Assembly: GCF_018294505.1 (NCBI RefSeq)
Contig: NC_057813.1
Location: 315,149,077-315,213,076 of the forward strand
Direction: 5' to 3'
Length of the DNA stretch: 64,000 nt
DNA from: Triticum aestivum
Taxonomy: Eukaryota > Streptophyta > Magnoliopsida > Poales > Poaceae
This document shows positions 21,981 through 32,682 of the stretch, piece by piece. The position numbers were made by a program, and so were the translations under genes. The notes beneath the pieces were generated by a model. It was not told the DNA's origin, did no database searches, and worked only from the letters and a program-made list of their open reading frames with translations. Every line of letters begins with the position of its first letter. The stretch's first letter is position 1.

Positions 21981-23182
21981 CTCTGCCAGAGAAGGAGGAG
22001 GACACGGAACGCGTGGCGTGGCAGGCCATGGCCTATTGCATCCGAGACGGAGAGATCTATCGGAAGCGGCCGAATGATGTTTCCCTGTGTTGCATCTCCA
22101 GGGAGCAAGGGAAAGAGTTGCTGGCGGACATTCGTGGTGGAGACTGTGGGCACCACTCGTCTTCATGGACCGTCGTCGGCAAGGCGTTTCACAATGGGTT
22201 CTATTGGCCAACAACACTCAACGACGCAATCGAGCTGGTGAAGGCTTGTGAAGCTTGTCAATTCCACGCCAAGCAGATTCATCAGCCGGCTCAGGGCCTG
22301 CAGACCATTCCTCTCTCATGTCCGTTTGTTGTTTGGGGGCTGGACATTTTGGGCCCGTTTCCTTGGGTGCCCGGGGGCTACCGCTACCTCTACATCGCCA
22401 TTGACAAGTTCACCAAGTGGGCAGAGGTGGAAGCTGTCTGCACTATCCCAGCTGGCTCAGTGGTCAAATTCATCAAGGGCCTCATGAGCCGGTTTTGGGT
22501 GCCTAATCGCATCATCACCGACAACGGTTCGCAATTCACCAGCAATCTCTTCAAAACATATTGTGCTAACCTTGGAACGCAGATATGCTACGCTTCGATG
22601 GCACACCCACGGAGCAACGGCCAGGCCGAACGTGCCAACGCTGAGGTCCTGAAAGGCCTCAAAACCAGGACCTTCAAGAAGAAGCTGGAGGCCTGCGGCA
22701 GGGGCTGGTACGACGAGCTCGAGTCCATGTTGTGGTCCATCCACACAACCGCTACCAAGTCGACCGGCGAAACCCCGTTCTTCCTTATCTACGGAGCTGA
22801 GGCGGTCCTCCCTCACGAGGTCAGGCGTCGCTCCGTGCAGGTCCTGGCTTTCGACGAAGCACAGTAGGACGCCATGCGGGGGATGGATCTCGTGTTGGGG
22901 GAGGAACAACATTGGGAGGCCGCACTTTGAGCAGCGAGATACCAACAAGCGTTGCGACGGTACCACTGCCTCAACATCCGCCCCAGGACCCTTGAGGTAG
23001 GTGACCTCGTGCTCAGGCGGGTGCTCTCCAAGGAAGGGCTGCACAAGCTCTCGCCCATGTGGGAGGGCCCGTTCAAGGTTGTTCATGTTTCCAGACCTGG
23101 CGCCGCGCGCTTGGAGACCCAGGAGGGGGTGCCCATCCCGAAAGCATGGAACATCTAGCACCTCCGGAAGTTCTACCCGTGA
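21981..23182 (+). pseudogene. Element B integrase
   Basis: The frame opens before 22013 and ends at TGA 23180-23182. The zinc-binding part has GDCGHHSSS and C-x2-C in ACEACQFH (22140-22265). The catalytic core has Asp in LDILGPFP, Asp in IITDNGSQF and Glu in GQAERANAE, so the DDE triad is complete (about 22340-22640). The C-terminal module reads GDLVLRRVLSKEG...WEGPFKVVHV. Stops at 22865 (TAG), 22928 (TGA) and 23156 (TAG) affect only the C-terminal third. It would insert element cDNA into chromosomes. Confidence 0.87.
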
Positions 23183-24112
23183 AGAAAGGCCTAGTGCCTA
23201 TAAAGAACGCCCGACGCCTGTGATGCTTGTCGTGCCAAGAAAGGCCCAGTGCCTGTGAAGAAGGTTAACGCCTGTGAAGCTGATCGCCCCAAGAAAGGCC
23301 CGATGCCTGTGAAGAAGGCCAATGCCTGTGAAGCTCGCCGCCCGTGACACTCTCACGTAATAATGAGTTGGGGCTGTACACGCCCCGGAGTCTCCGGAGA
23401 GCCGCCCTCGGGCCTCGGGGGCTCCCGCCCATGCCCAGTGGCAGCACTTAGCTCCGCGCTGGTGAGAAGGCGTCGAAGACTAGATTAGGTGCCGGATGCG
23501 GCTTTTCATTTGCTTTCTGCAGCTGGCTTGTTCATCCTTATTCGAAATTTTATTGGAGTTGCTTTTAGCGTTTTTCCATCCCGGCCTATGATTCTCTGTC
23601 TTTGTTGCTCGCCTGACTCGTCTTCTCTTTCGCAAGCCTCGTGAGGTGGCTGCGCGAGCGCCCTCGCGAGTGCCTTCTGACCCAGTCTCGTGGGGCTTCT
23701 CTATCCAAGTTCACTGCGGAGAACTTCTTCCAGTCCGTGCCCCACGGGCATCACGACACGAACACAGGACCTAAGCCGGTTGCCCTCACGACCAGGTTTG
23801 AAAGTTATCCCCCCGACTAATTTTTGCAGGCCTCGAGACGCACGACGAGGCCTCAGCCTCGAGAAGCAAAGACTGCGGCAAGTCTCCCCAAGCTAAGTTG
23901 TTCCTACGCATGAGCACGCAACACCGAAACACAGCATGGGAACAATGAAAATAGCATAGTAGTTAATGGCAACAGTCCAGCACGCCCCCACGGGGCCCCA
24001 CACTTCTCTCTCTTTGTACAGGAAAGGGAGAAAAACAAAATAGACGCGACTTGCCCGGCGACGGCTCATGGCGGGGCACGTACTGCCCTGCGGAGCTCAG
24101 TCAGACCCCTCC
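23183..24112 (+). repeat. Element B post-pol region with short tandem repeats
   Basis: Three units of about 55-60 bp with AAGAAAGGCC(C/T)(A/G)(G/A)TGCCTGTGAAG occupy about 23183-23345. The rest (to 24112) is GC-rich with no coding region recognised. It separates the sense genes from the 3' end of the antisense gene. Confidence 0.65.
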
Positions 24113-24880
24113 TCACGCTTCATCGAGGCGCAACGACGGGATGACCCACACCCCCTCAAGGCGAGCACGGCGGCACGGTGGCTGGTCACGGCCACCGCTG
24201 GAGGAGCTGTTGTCGGAAGGGGAGCCACCGAAGCTTGGCGAGCTGCGGACGCCGCAGGCCACGCGCCCACCTTCGTCTTCATCTCGGCCATCGCCGAGGC
24301 TGAGCACCCGGTCGCCGTCATCATCTTCGGGGCAGCACCCAACGCGGCAGCCATCTTCTCCGAACACCCTAACATAGAGGGTGGTGTCGCTGTCAAACTT
24401 GAAATGCAGGGTGCACCGCCGGCCCAGGCCACGGGCGCGGGCAAACGTTTGCCAGCCGCGGGCCAAAGCCACATTCCCAGTGACGAAGATCTCCAATGAG
24501 ACCCAGGAAGCCTTGCTGCAGCAGCCGTCCGCCTGAAGCCAGAGGCCGCGAGGAGCGCCGGCCAGGAGTTCGCTTGCAAAAAAGCAGGGAAGTTGGAGCC
24601 AGCTACCGGTTGGGTCCGCCGACCACACGACGAAGTCCCGCAGCACCTCAGCCAAGTGAAAGCGCGGCCAAGGAGGCCGCGCGGTCACAACGTGCCTCCC
24701 CTCCCCACCAGACGCCCGTTGCCACGCGGGAGATCGCCGCTGCGACCACGGGGAGCCGCTGTGGGAGTCACAGCATGCTTGGTGGGACGACCTTGGCCGC
24801 GCTTGGGCGGGGGAGAGTCAGGCCCTTCCCGACGGGCAATTCCTTTCTCCGTAGCTGAGAACCTCTTTGGCGGCGCCATA
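24113..24880 (-). pseudogene. B3-like DNA-binding protein gene carried antisense in element B
   Basis: The minus-strand ATG at 24880 opens MAPPKRFSATEKGIARREGP, clearly related to the copy in element C (MAPIRRYSAAEKGKAP). After a basic Pro/Arg-rich stretch a frameshift near 24680 leads into a frame ending at 24113. This has a B3-like domain: WLQLPCFFASELLAG, GLWLQADGCCSKASW, LARGWQTFARARGL, LHFKFDSDTTLYVRVFGEDG. An acidic Asp/Glu stretch and a Ser-rich tail (PSDNSSSSGG) follow. The gene lies between integrase and 3' LTR, convergent with pol, and has a TATA box 78 bp upstream of the ATG. It is not a known retroelement enzyme; a captured host B3 gene is the simplest reading. Confidence 0.6.
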
Positions 24881-24957
24881 GGACGCGGCGAGCAGCTGGG
24901 GTAGGGAGAAAGAAGAAGCATGGAGGAAGATGTGCAGCGGGGGTCTGCGCCCTCCCG

Positions 24958-24965
24958 CATTTATA
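24958..24965 (-). promoter_or_regulatory. TATA box of antisense B3-like gene in element B
   Basis: The minus strand reads TATAAATG, 78 bp before the ATG at 24880. The box lies inside the later tandem duplication and was copied to 27865-27858. Confidence 0.55.
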
Positions 24966-25189
24966 ACTAGAGGAGGCCAACTGCCGGCCTCCACCATCAC
25001 AGGTAATTATGACTCATTTTTGCATGCAGGGACTTGTCAAGTCGGGCAGTTGCCGAGGCAGCATGGGGAAGCGGAGACACCCACGTCTAATCAACCACCA
25101 CACGGCACCCAAGGCCGCAAGCTGTTGGGGCCCGCGGCGCTCCGCACTTGCCCCTTCGCTTCTCTGCTAAGCCAAGTACAAGTGCGCCT

Positions 25190-25205
25190 TGGGCCCGGGG
25201 GCTAC
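25190..25205 (+). other. Element B polypurine tract
   Basis: GGGCCCGGGGGCTAC ends directly at the TG of the 3' LTR. The same end (GGGGGCTAC or GGGGACTAC) precedes the LTRs of C, E and F. Confidence 0.65.
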
Positions 25206-26104
25206 TGTCGGCGTTCTGGGAATGGGGGTCCCCAGACTTGCCTGCCTGCGGCCTGCGGCATGGCTGAAGTGGTGGCCCAGTACGGCCCATCTTCATCAAT
25301 GCAAACTCAAGACCCTCGCGAGGGGCCAAGCCTCGCGGGGCAGACGACGCAAGGCTTCCTCAGGAGCGGCCTCGCCAGGCAGGCTCGTGAGGGGGCGGAT
25401 AGATCAAGGCAAGGGTACCTCACGAGATGCTCGTGACGCAAGCCATGACGATCGAGACCAGGTGGGCGCCAGGCGGGGGCCGGCCTGCACAGTGTCCTTG
25501 TTTCCTCTTTGGTGCAAAGGCGTGGAGTACCGAGGCATCAGGCAAAGGTTACCATTTCGGTAAAACAAGACAAACACCAGCAGAGCGGCAGGATGGAGGT
25601 CACCGTGGAGCCAAAGATGGCGTCATCGCCAGTGCCTTTGGCAGTCGAAGACCAACTTTAGTCAGGATAACTCGTACTAGATGTTCCCCTTCAAAATGGC
25701 CGTTGTTGGCTCCCTTCCCGCTCAATATTTGGGAAGTGGACCAGGGCCTCTATATATAGAGATAGCCGCCACAGCAGGAAGGCATCGGGTTCTCACCAAG
25801 CCAACGAGGACAGATCCCTTCCTACGAGAACACCACACCAGCTCAAGAACACCTCTCGCGAGGCTGTTCTTCCCGTTGTGCTGTTCATCAATAGCCCCTG
25901 AGGCAATCCACCACACCACACACGGGAGTAGGGTATTACACCACAACGGTGGCCCGAACTAGTATAAATCTTGTGTCCCTTGTGTTGTTCATCGTTTAGC
26001 TTAGATTCTCGCGAGGCGTTTGGACGTGGATTGGTAGCGGGAAGATCTTCGCGTGCACCCTAGAGTTCGAACCTCAAGGGTCTGCCGGAACCCAACATCC
26101 GACA
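25206..26104 (+). repeat. Element B 3' LTR
   Basis: 899 bp, TGTCGG...CCGACA, with TATA at about 25750-25759 and target copy AGGCC behind it. Confidence 0.93.
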
Positions 26105-26109
26105 AGGCC

Positions 26110-27238
26110 GGAGTGCGGCAGCGGCTGCTGCCCGGCATCGCCAATGATACCGTAGGGTCTAGTAGTTGCTTTCCCTATGCGGAATGAAGATCAGCCACCG
26201 TGGGGTTTGTAAGGATCGGAATGTACTTAATATCTGCGTCGCTTCTTTTGATCTTGTAATGAACTCGCGTATCCTAGTTTGGCACGGTTCCTCCCTTTTC
26301 TTTTCCCTAGGCAGCGGGGTGCTCTATGTCGACGGGACCTAGTCCCCAGGCATGCTTCAACCGTCGCTAGTATGCCAGGTCGTGATTTCATGGTCAAGGC
26401 TAGGAGGTGAGCGGCCCGAGGTCCGGTAAGAGCTCGTGAGACACGATGCTCACGAGGTCCCCTTTGGCGTGCAAGCAGCTTCCCAAAGAATCGAAAAGGG
26501 GAGTAGAACTGCCAAAATAGAACTGCGAGGCAGGGTGTGCGGGGAGCGAAGCTACTGCTGCAACGAATAGGGACTTATCTTTTGGTGTCTTGGTCCATCA
26601 GGGAGATGATGCTTGCTCTCGCGCCTGTGGTACGGTTGGGCACAGCCTGCATTGGCCACCTTCCTGCCTTGCTCGCCAATGTGCTCTACATCCTCGGGAC
26701 CCGGCCCTCGAGCGAGCTCATCCGCCACTGGTATGCCAGGTCACGATGTCGTGGTCAAGGCCAGGGGGTGAGGTCTGGAGAGCCAGTAGGAGCTCCTGAG
26801 ACGTGATGCTGGAGGCCCCCCTTTAATGTGCAAGAGACTCGCGAGGCAAGATGGTGGTTGTCCAAGCCGACTCGTGGCCCATCGCAAGATGAACCCGCAG
26901 GTTAGATGACAGGGAAGACCGAGAACCCCTGCGTAGCGGGCCTGCAGCTCGGGGCACAGGACAAAGGCACCAAGGACCTGGCGAGGTGGTGTACACGAGG
27001 CGGGCCGCAAACCAGAGCTTGACCCTCGGGATTATCAGCGTTGCAGGACGGACCCGAGTACAAGCGTCGTGCCGACGTTAGTTGTCATGCAGTGATGTGG
27101 GAGAGGTATTAGTTAGCAACACATGGGGGCCGCGAGGCGGCGGTCGTAGGGTGATAATCATAGATAAACTCACAGAAATGGTTAGATAGTCCTGCTGAAT
27201 GCAAAACGATACATGCCACAGGGCCGGACCCACATGGC
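26110..27238. other. Element C internal non-coding part, unit 1
   Basis: GC-rich, with two similar blocks of about 110 bp (about 26360-26475 and 26725-26830) sharing GTATGCCAGGTC(G/A)(T/C)GAT and GTGGTCAAGGC. No protein domain is seen. The equivalent in unit 2 is 29019-30180. Confidence 0.5.
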
Positions 27239-27848
27239 CTAGGGATGATGCAGCCCGAGGGGCACCCCAGACTGACAGACTAGAGAGATGTCACCTGGTA
27301 CCGTCGCTGAAGAATTGTTAAAGTAGACAAAAAACGTGCGCCGCTGGAGTCGTTCCTCATGAGCCGCTCCGGTGCTGAGCCTCGGAGGCTCAGAGGGGCC
27401 ATGAGGCTCCTGAAGGTGCTCCTCCATCTCCGCCAGGATGGCCTGGTGTCTGGCCTCGCAAGCCGTTAGGGCATCCCTCGTGCAGCACTGGAACGCCTCA
27501 GCCACGCCCGGCTGGCCGAAGGGCATGCAGACATAGCTGTGAGGTGGACCCTCGCACCAGCCGACACGAGACGACCACATGAGTTGTCGAGACGCGGCCT
27601 TGTTCAGCCCGGGGACGTCGATGTAGACGCAGAACTCCTTACCCTCGCCAGCACAGTGAGCTGCGCCTTGCGGTAGGCGACGATCGCCTTGCAGAACCCT
27701 TGCTTCTAGAATCTCCTCGATTGCCTTGCTGATGAACTCCTAAACGTCTGGTACCTCACGCCTGCTGCCTTCCCCCAGGAAGCGTGCTCTGAAGAGCGCC
27801 TCCACATGGTGCCCGATCGCCTCCCTCGTGACCCTGGCAAGGTCTGAG
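27239..27848 (-). pseudogene. Miniature RT remnant of element C, unit 1
   Basis: Minus strand. Recognisable RT words are packed much closer than in a real RT: an EFISKAIEEILEARVLQ helix, GKEFCVYIDVPGLNKA (the R-x-CVD(F/Y)-x-LNK block) and, only about 20 residues later, SYVCMPFGQPGVAEAFQCC (the MPFGL-x-NAGATFQ block). The DAYSGYHQ block between them is gone and no YxDD follows. TAG near 27739 breaks this copy. The frame continues into a coiled-coil-like QAILAEMEEHLQEP segment. It is a deleted, inactive RT. Confidence 0.65.
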
Positions 27849-27857
27849 GCCCTCCCG

Positions 27858-27865
27858 CATTTATA
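27858..27865 (-). promoter_or_regulatory. Duplicated TATA box now facing the RT remnant
   Basis: The antisense-gene promoter of element B was copied here without its gene. TATAAATG on the minus strand points into the RT remnant, which starts a few bases downstream. Activity is unknown. Confidence 0.4.
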
Positions 27866-28105
27866 ACCAGAGGAGGCCAACTGCCGGCCTCCACCATCAC
27901 AGGTAATTATGACTCATTTTTGCATGCAGGGACTTGTCAAGTCGGGCAGTTGCCGAGGCAGCATGGGGAAGCTGAGACACCCACGTCCAATCAACCGCCA
28001 CGCGGCGCCCAAGGACGCAAGCTTTTGGGGCTCGCGGCACTCCGCACTTGCCCCTTCGCTTCTCTGCTAAGCCAAGTACGAGCGCGCCTTGGGCACGGGG
28101 GCTAC

Positions 28106-29013
28106 TATCGCGTTTTGGGAACGGGGGTCCCTAGACTTGCCTGGCTGCGGCCTGCGGCGTGGCTTTAGTGGTGGCCCAGTACGGCCCATCTTCATCAATG
28201 CAAACTCAAGACCCTCGCGAGGGGCCAAGCCTCGCAGGGCGGACGATGCAAGGCTTCCTCAGGAGCGGCCTCGCCAGGCAGGCTCGCGAGGAGGCAGAGA
28301 GATCAAGGAAAGGGTACCTCACGATGTGCTCGTGACGCAAGCCATGATGATCGAGACCAGGTGGGCGCCAGGCGGGCGCCGGCCTGCACAGTGTCCTGGT
28401 TTCCTCTTTGGTGCAAAGGGGGCAAGCACAGGCGTGGAGTACCGAGGCATCAGGCAAAGGTTACCATTTCGGTGCAACGAGACAAACACCAGCAGAGGGG
28501 CAGGATGGAGGTCACCGTGGAGCCAAAGATGGCGTCATCGCCAGTGCCTTTGGCAGTCGAAGACCAACTTTAGTCAGGATAACTCGTATTAGATGTTCCC
28601 CTTCAAAATGGCCGTTGTTGGCTCCCTCCCCGCTCAATATTTGGGAAGTGGACCAGGGCCTCTATATATAGAGATAGCCACCATAGCAGGAAGGCATCGG
28701 GTTCTCACCAAGCCAACGAGGACAGATCCCTTCCTACGAGAACACCACACCAGCTCAAGAACACCTCCCGCGAGGCTGTTCTTCCCCTTGTACTATTCAT
28801 CAACAGCCCCTGAGGCAATCCACCACACCACACTCTGGAGTAGGGTATTACACCACAATGGTGGCCCGAACTAGTATAAATCTTGTGTCCCTCGTGTTGT
28901 TCATCGTTTAGCTTAGATTCTCGCGAGGCGTTTGGACGTGGATTGGTAGCAGGAAAATCTTCGCGCGCACCCCAGAGTTCGAACCTCAAGGGTCTGCCGG
29001 AACCCAACATGCG
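28106..29013 (+). repeat. Second copy of element B 3' LTR (from the tandem duplication)
   Basis: It starts TATCGCGTTTTGGGAACGGG (a changed TGTCGG) after GGGGGCTAC and ends ATGCGACA. TATA is at about 28661-28672. The following AGGTT is the decayed copy of AGGCC. It is not a separate insertion because the flanking duplicated sequence is the same on both sides. Confidence 0.9.
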
Positions 29014-30180
29014 ACAAGGTTGGAGTGCGGCCACAGCTGCTGCCTGGCATCGCCAATGATACCGTAGGGTCTAGTAGTTTCTTTCCCTACGCGGAATGAA
29101 GATCAGCCCCCATGGGTTTTGTATGGATTGGAATGTACTTAATATCTGCGTCGCTTCTTTTGATCTTGTAATGAACTCGCGTATCCTAGTTTGGCATGGT
29201 TCCTCCCTTTTATTTTCCCTAGGTAGCGCGGCGCTCTATGCCGACAGGACCTAGTCCCCATGCATGCTTCAACCGTCGCTAGTATGCCAGGTCGCGATTT
29301 CGTGGTCAAGGCTAGGAGGTAAGCGGCTCGAGGTCCGGTAAGAGCTCGTGAGATGCGATGCTCACGAGGTCCCCTTTGGCATGCAAGCAGCTGCCCAGAG
29401 AATCGAAAAGGGGAGTAGAACTGCCAAAATGGTACTGCGAGGCAGGGTGTGCGGGGAGCGAAGCTGCTGCTGCAACGAACAAGGACTTATCTTTTGCTAT
29501 CTTGGTCCATCAGGGAGATGATGCTTGCTCTCGCGCCTATGGTACCGTTGGGCGCAGCCTGCATTGGCCACCTTCCTTCCTCGCTCGCCAATGTGCTCTA
29601 CATCCTCGGGACCCGGCCCTCGAGCGAGCTCAGCCGCCACTGGTATGCCAGGTCACGATGCCGTGGTCAAGGCCAGGGGGTGAGGGCTGGAGAGCCAGTA
29701 GGAGCTCCCGAGACGTGATGCTGGAGGCCCCCCTTTAATGTGCAAGCGACTCGCGAGGTAATATGGTGGTTGTCCAAGCCGACTCGTGGCCCATCGCAAG
29801 ATGAACCCGCAGGTTAGACGACAGGGAAGACCGGGAACCCCTGCGGAGCGGGCCTGCAGGTCGGGGCACAGGACAAAGGCACCGAGGACCTGGCGAGGTG
29901 GTGTACACGAGGCGGGCCGCAAACCAGAGCTCAATCCTCGGGATTATTAGCGTTGCAGGGACGGACCCGAGTACAAACGTCATGCCGACGTGAGTTGTCA
30001 TGCAGCGACGTGGGAGAGGTATTAGCCAGCAACACATGGGGGCCGCGAGGCGGCGGTCATAGGGTGATAATCATAAATAAACTCACAGAAATGGTTAGAT
30101 AGTCCTGGTGAATGCAAAACGATACATGCCACAGGGCCGGACCCACATGGCCTAGGGATGATGTAGCCCGAGGGGCGCCC
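29014..30180. other. Element C internal non-coding part, unit 2
   Basis: Copy of 26105-27238 with the same two internal 110-bp blocks (about 29270-29395 and 29640-29750). Nothing coding is recognised. Confidence 0.5.
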
Positions 30181-30735
30181 CCAGACTGACAGACTAGAGA
30201 GATGTCACCTGGTACCGTCGCTGAAGAAGTGTTAAAGTAGACAAAAAAACGTGCACCGCTAGAGTCGTTCCTCACGAGCCGCTCCGGAGCCGAGCCTCGG
30301 AGGCTCAGAGGGGCCGTGAGGCTCCTGAAGGTGCTGCTCCATCTCCGCCAGGATCGCCTGGTGTCTGGCCTCGCAAGCCGTCAAGGCATCCCTCATGCAG
30401 CACTAGAACGCCTCAGCCACGCCTGGCAGGCCGAAGGGCATGCAGACATAGCTGTGAGGTGTACCCTCGCACCAACCGACACGAGACAGCCACATGAGTT
30501 GTCGAGACGCGGCCTTGTTCAGCCCGGGGACGTCGATGTAGACGCAAAACTCCTTACCCTCGCCAGTGCAGTGAGCTGCGCCTCGCGGTAGGCGACGATC
30601 GCCTTGCAGAACCCTTGCTTCTAGAATCTCCTCGATTGCCTTGCTGATGAACTCCTGAACGCCTGGTACATCACGCCTGCTGCCTTCCCTCGGGAAGCAT
30701 GCTCTAAAGAGCGCCTCCACATGGTGCCTGATCGC
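30181..30735 (-). pseudogene. Miniature RT remnant of element C, unit 2
   Basis: Minus strand. It has the same condensed RT as unit 1 (GKEFCVYIDVPGLNKA, SYVCMPFGLPGVAEAF). In this copy the upstream part is open from about 30720 (MEALFRACFPREG) and the stop is a TAG at about 30403, at a different codon from unit 1. It directly follows the protease remnant, so this unit is in the original place relative to gag. Confidence 0.65.
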
Positions 30736-30752
30736 CTCCCTCGTGACCCTGG

Positions 30753-31138
30753 CTAGGTCTGAGACCCTCCCGAGGAGAGCCCCCGAGCCCAGCCTAAGAG
30801 GGGCACCGGGCGCGACTTCCTATGCGATGGGTGAAGGTACCCCATCCGTGGTGCGAGGCTCAGTGCAGCGTCCGTGAGCGATGCTCCGTCACGAGACCCC
30901 TGTCCCAGCTGCAGCTTCTTTGTCTTGGGGGCGACCTCAGGAGGGAGGGTGCCGTCTTCGTCTTCAGGGTAATCGACCGCTGCAGCCTGGAAGGCGCGCT
31001 CGAGGGAGAACACCGCATCCTTCTCTTGGCACGCGATCATGATGACGCTGCCGCTTCCTGGCATCTTGAGGACGTTGTAGCCATGGTGTGTAGCTGCCAT
31101 GAATTTGGCCAGTGTCGAGTATCCTAGCGTCCTCCACC
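30753..31138 (-). pseudogene. Element C protease C-terminal fragment
   Basis: Minus strand. MAATHHGYNVLKMPGSGSV corresponds to the end of the Tat-type protease region (element B has MAATHPAYNLMKMPGSSGVL at 19460-19520). The catalytic Asp part is missing because gag joins here directly. An acidic linker (DYPEDEDG) follows. The fragment cannot be an active protease. Confidence 0.65.
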
Positions 31139-32110
31139 TCAGCCTCCTCCACGAGTGTAGCCTCGATCGTTCCGCTTGGGGCGTCGACTAAGGCGCCCGT
31201 CACGGAGGGCCCTGAGCTCCTGGCATTCGTTGGTATTGTGGCTGTGAACATTGTGGAAGACGCAGAACGACCAGTTTCTCTTGGATGACTCGAGGTGGTC
31301 GCAGCCGCGCTTCGTCTCTGGTTTGGTCGCAAGCAGAGCCGACCCCTTGCGCTTCACGTCCTTGGTCTTGGTTTTCTTGTCTTCTGGATCAGCATCGGGG
31401 AGCTCGAGGAGGGGGAGGCGCCCTTCCTAAGCCCTCGCACACATTTTCGCCATGTTGAACATCTCCAGAGCGGTGCAGAGATCCTCGTGGATGGCGAGCT
31501 CCTCCTTCATCTTGACATTACGGACGCCATCAGTGAACACTGAGATGATGGCCTCGTCTGACACCTTGGGGATCTTGAGACAAACGTTGTTGAAGCCCTG
31601 GATATACTTCTGCAGGGTCTCTCCAGGTTGATGCTTGATGTGATGCAGGTCACCCGCGGCCGGCGGACGGTCGCGGGTGCCCTGGAAGTTGGCGATGAAG
31701 CAGCTGGGCATGTCCTCCCAGGAAGAAACCTACCCATCGGTCAGGTTCAGGATCCAAGAACGCATGCCATCCTTGAGGGCCATCGGAACCAATTCGCCAT
31801 GATCTTCTCATCGCTGCTGGCCTCCTCGATGCTCAACTCGTAGAGCTGCAGGAACCTGGCGGGGTCAGCGGTACCGTCTTAGCATGGAGGAAGGTCAGGC
31901 TTGAACTTGCTTGGCCAGATGACATTGCGGAGCTCCGGAGTGAACGCACGGCATCCTGCCGTGGCCACCGGAGGTCTTCGAGGAGGCGGAAACTGGTCTT
32001 GGTGCACGCGCACCGCCACCTCCTGCGATGGTACGCGGGCCTGGTGCTGGGGTGCTGGAAGCACGCGCACTTCTCCTTGGGGGCGCTACACCACCTGGCA
32101 GCTCACGTCA
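31139..32110 (-). pseudogene. Element C gag
   Basis: Minus strand. It starts in the region of PSKFKPDLPPC followed by DGTADPARFLQLYELSIEEA, the same opening as Gag of B. Then come a frameshift near 31790, SCFIANFQGTRDRP, GETLQKYIQGFNNV and MKEELAIHEDLCTALEMFN, i.e. the Retrotrans_gag domain. A zinc-knuckle-like tail reads CVFHNVHSHNTNEC (about 31210-31260). Stops and frameshifts make it inactive. A Gag without a usable pol suggests element C moved with enzymes from relatives. Confidence 0.75.
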
Positions 32111-32662
32111 TCCTGAGCCGGTGCAGGGTGAGGCGGGTCGCGCCGTGGAGCCACACTCCTTGGCTCGACGATGCCGCCCTGGGCTGGAGGTGGTGGAGGA
32201 GCCCCGTGCGCCACGTCGCCCGCTGCAAGTAGTTGCTGAGGCAGTGAGCGAGCTAGCTCGGTGGAGCCCCCGTGCGCGACGCTGACGAGCTCAGCGATCC
32301 GCTCGAGTCACTCCTCATAGAGGTCACCAACCGGGCAGTAGCGAAGGAGCTCCCACGCCATGAGCAGAGCGGCCTGCATGTCCGCCTGGCCGCGACGCGC
32401 GTGGTATGACGAAGCTGCTGGGGTCAGTGATGGAGTAGTGGTGTGCCCGCCGCGACGCACCGACGCTGCATCGATGAAGCTTGCTGCTCGTGGCTGGGAG
32501 GGCTTGTGGCGGCACTGGCCACCAGAGACGGAGTGTGACGGGCACAACCATCACCCACCGGAGCCGTCTGAGCGACGCGGGTGGTGACTACGGCCCGACG
32601 CTCGGCGCGAGCCCGGCGCGTGTTGGCCATGGAGGTGTCAGAGTGGTGGTGGATCCGACGCA

Positions 32663-32682
32663 CCCCTACCTCACACGCCAAA
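32663..32682 (-). other. Element C primer-binding site
   Basis: The minus strand reads TTTGGCGTGTGAGGTAGGGG directly after the LTR end. Confidence 0.6.

Larger units (their letters stand above)
17640..26104 (+). mobile_element. Element B: complete gypsy (Tat-lineage) retrotransposon with antisense B3-like gene
   Basis: The LTRs are 17640-18540 (901 bp) and 25206-26104 (899 bp), both TGTCGG...GACA. The target duplication AGGCC is at 17635-17639 and 26105-26109. Internal order: PBS, gag, protease, RT, degenerate RNase H, archaeal-type RNase H, integrase, a short tandem repeat, an antisense B3-like gene and PPT. The second RNase H and the RT type place it in the Tat/Ogre group of gypsy elements. 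Gag is internally deleted and pol has several stops and frameshifts, so it is not autonomous now. It is inserted in the antisense gene of element C. Confidence 0.93.
24942..27840. repeat. Tandem segmental duplication, unit 1
   Basis: This stretch (end of element B, 3' LTR and 1.7 kb of element C) recurs in direct order at 27841-30755. The left border reads GGTCTGCGCCCTCCCG; the unit junction reads GGTCTGAGGCCCTCCCG. Confidence 0.9.
27841..30755. repeat. Tandem segmental duplication, unit 2
   Basis: This is the second copy, about 2.9 kb, ending at GGTCTGAGACCCTCCCG (30756-30772). All sub-features of unit 1 recur in order. Both units have picked up separate substitutions, including different TAG codons in the RT remnant. 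Confidence 0.9.

Noticed and set aside
28106..29013. A third, independent solo LTR of family B
   Set aside because: Both flanks duplicate those of the B 3' LTR; it is part of the tandem duplication.
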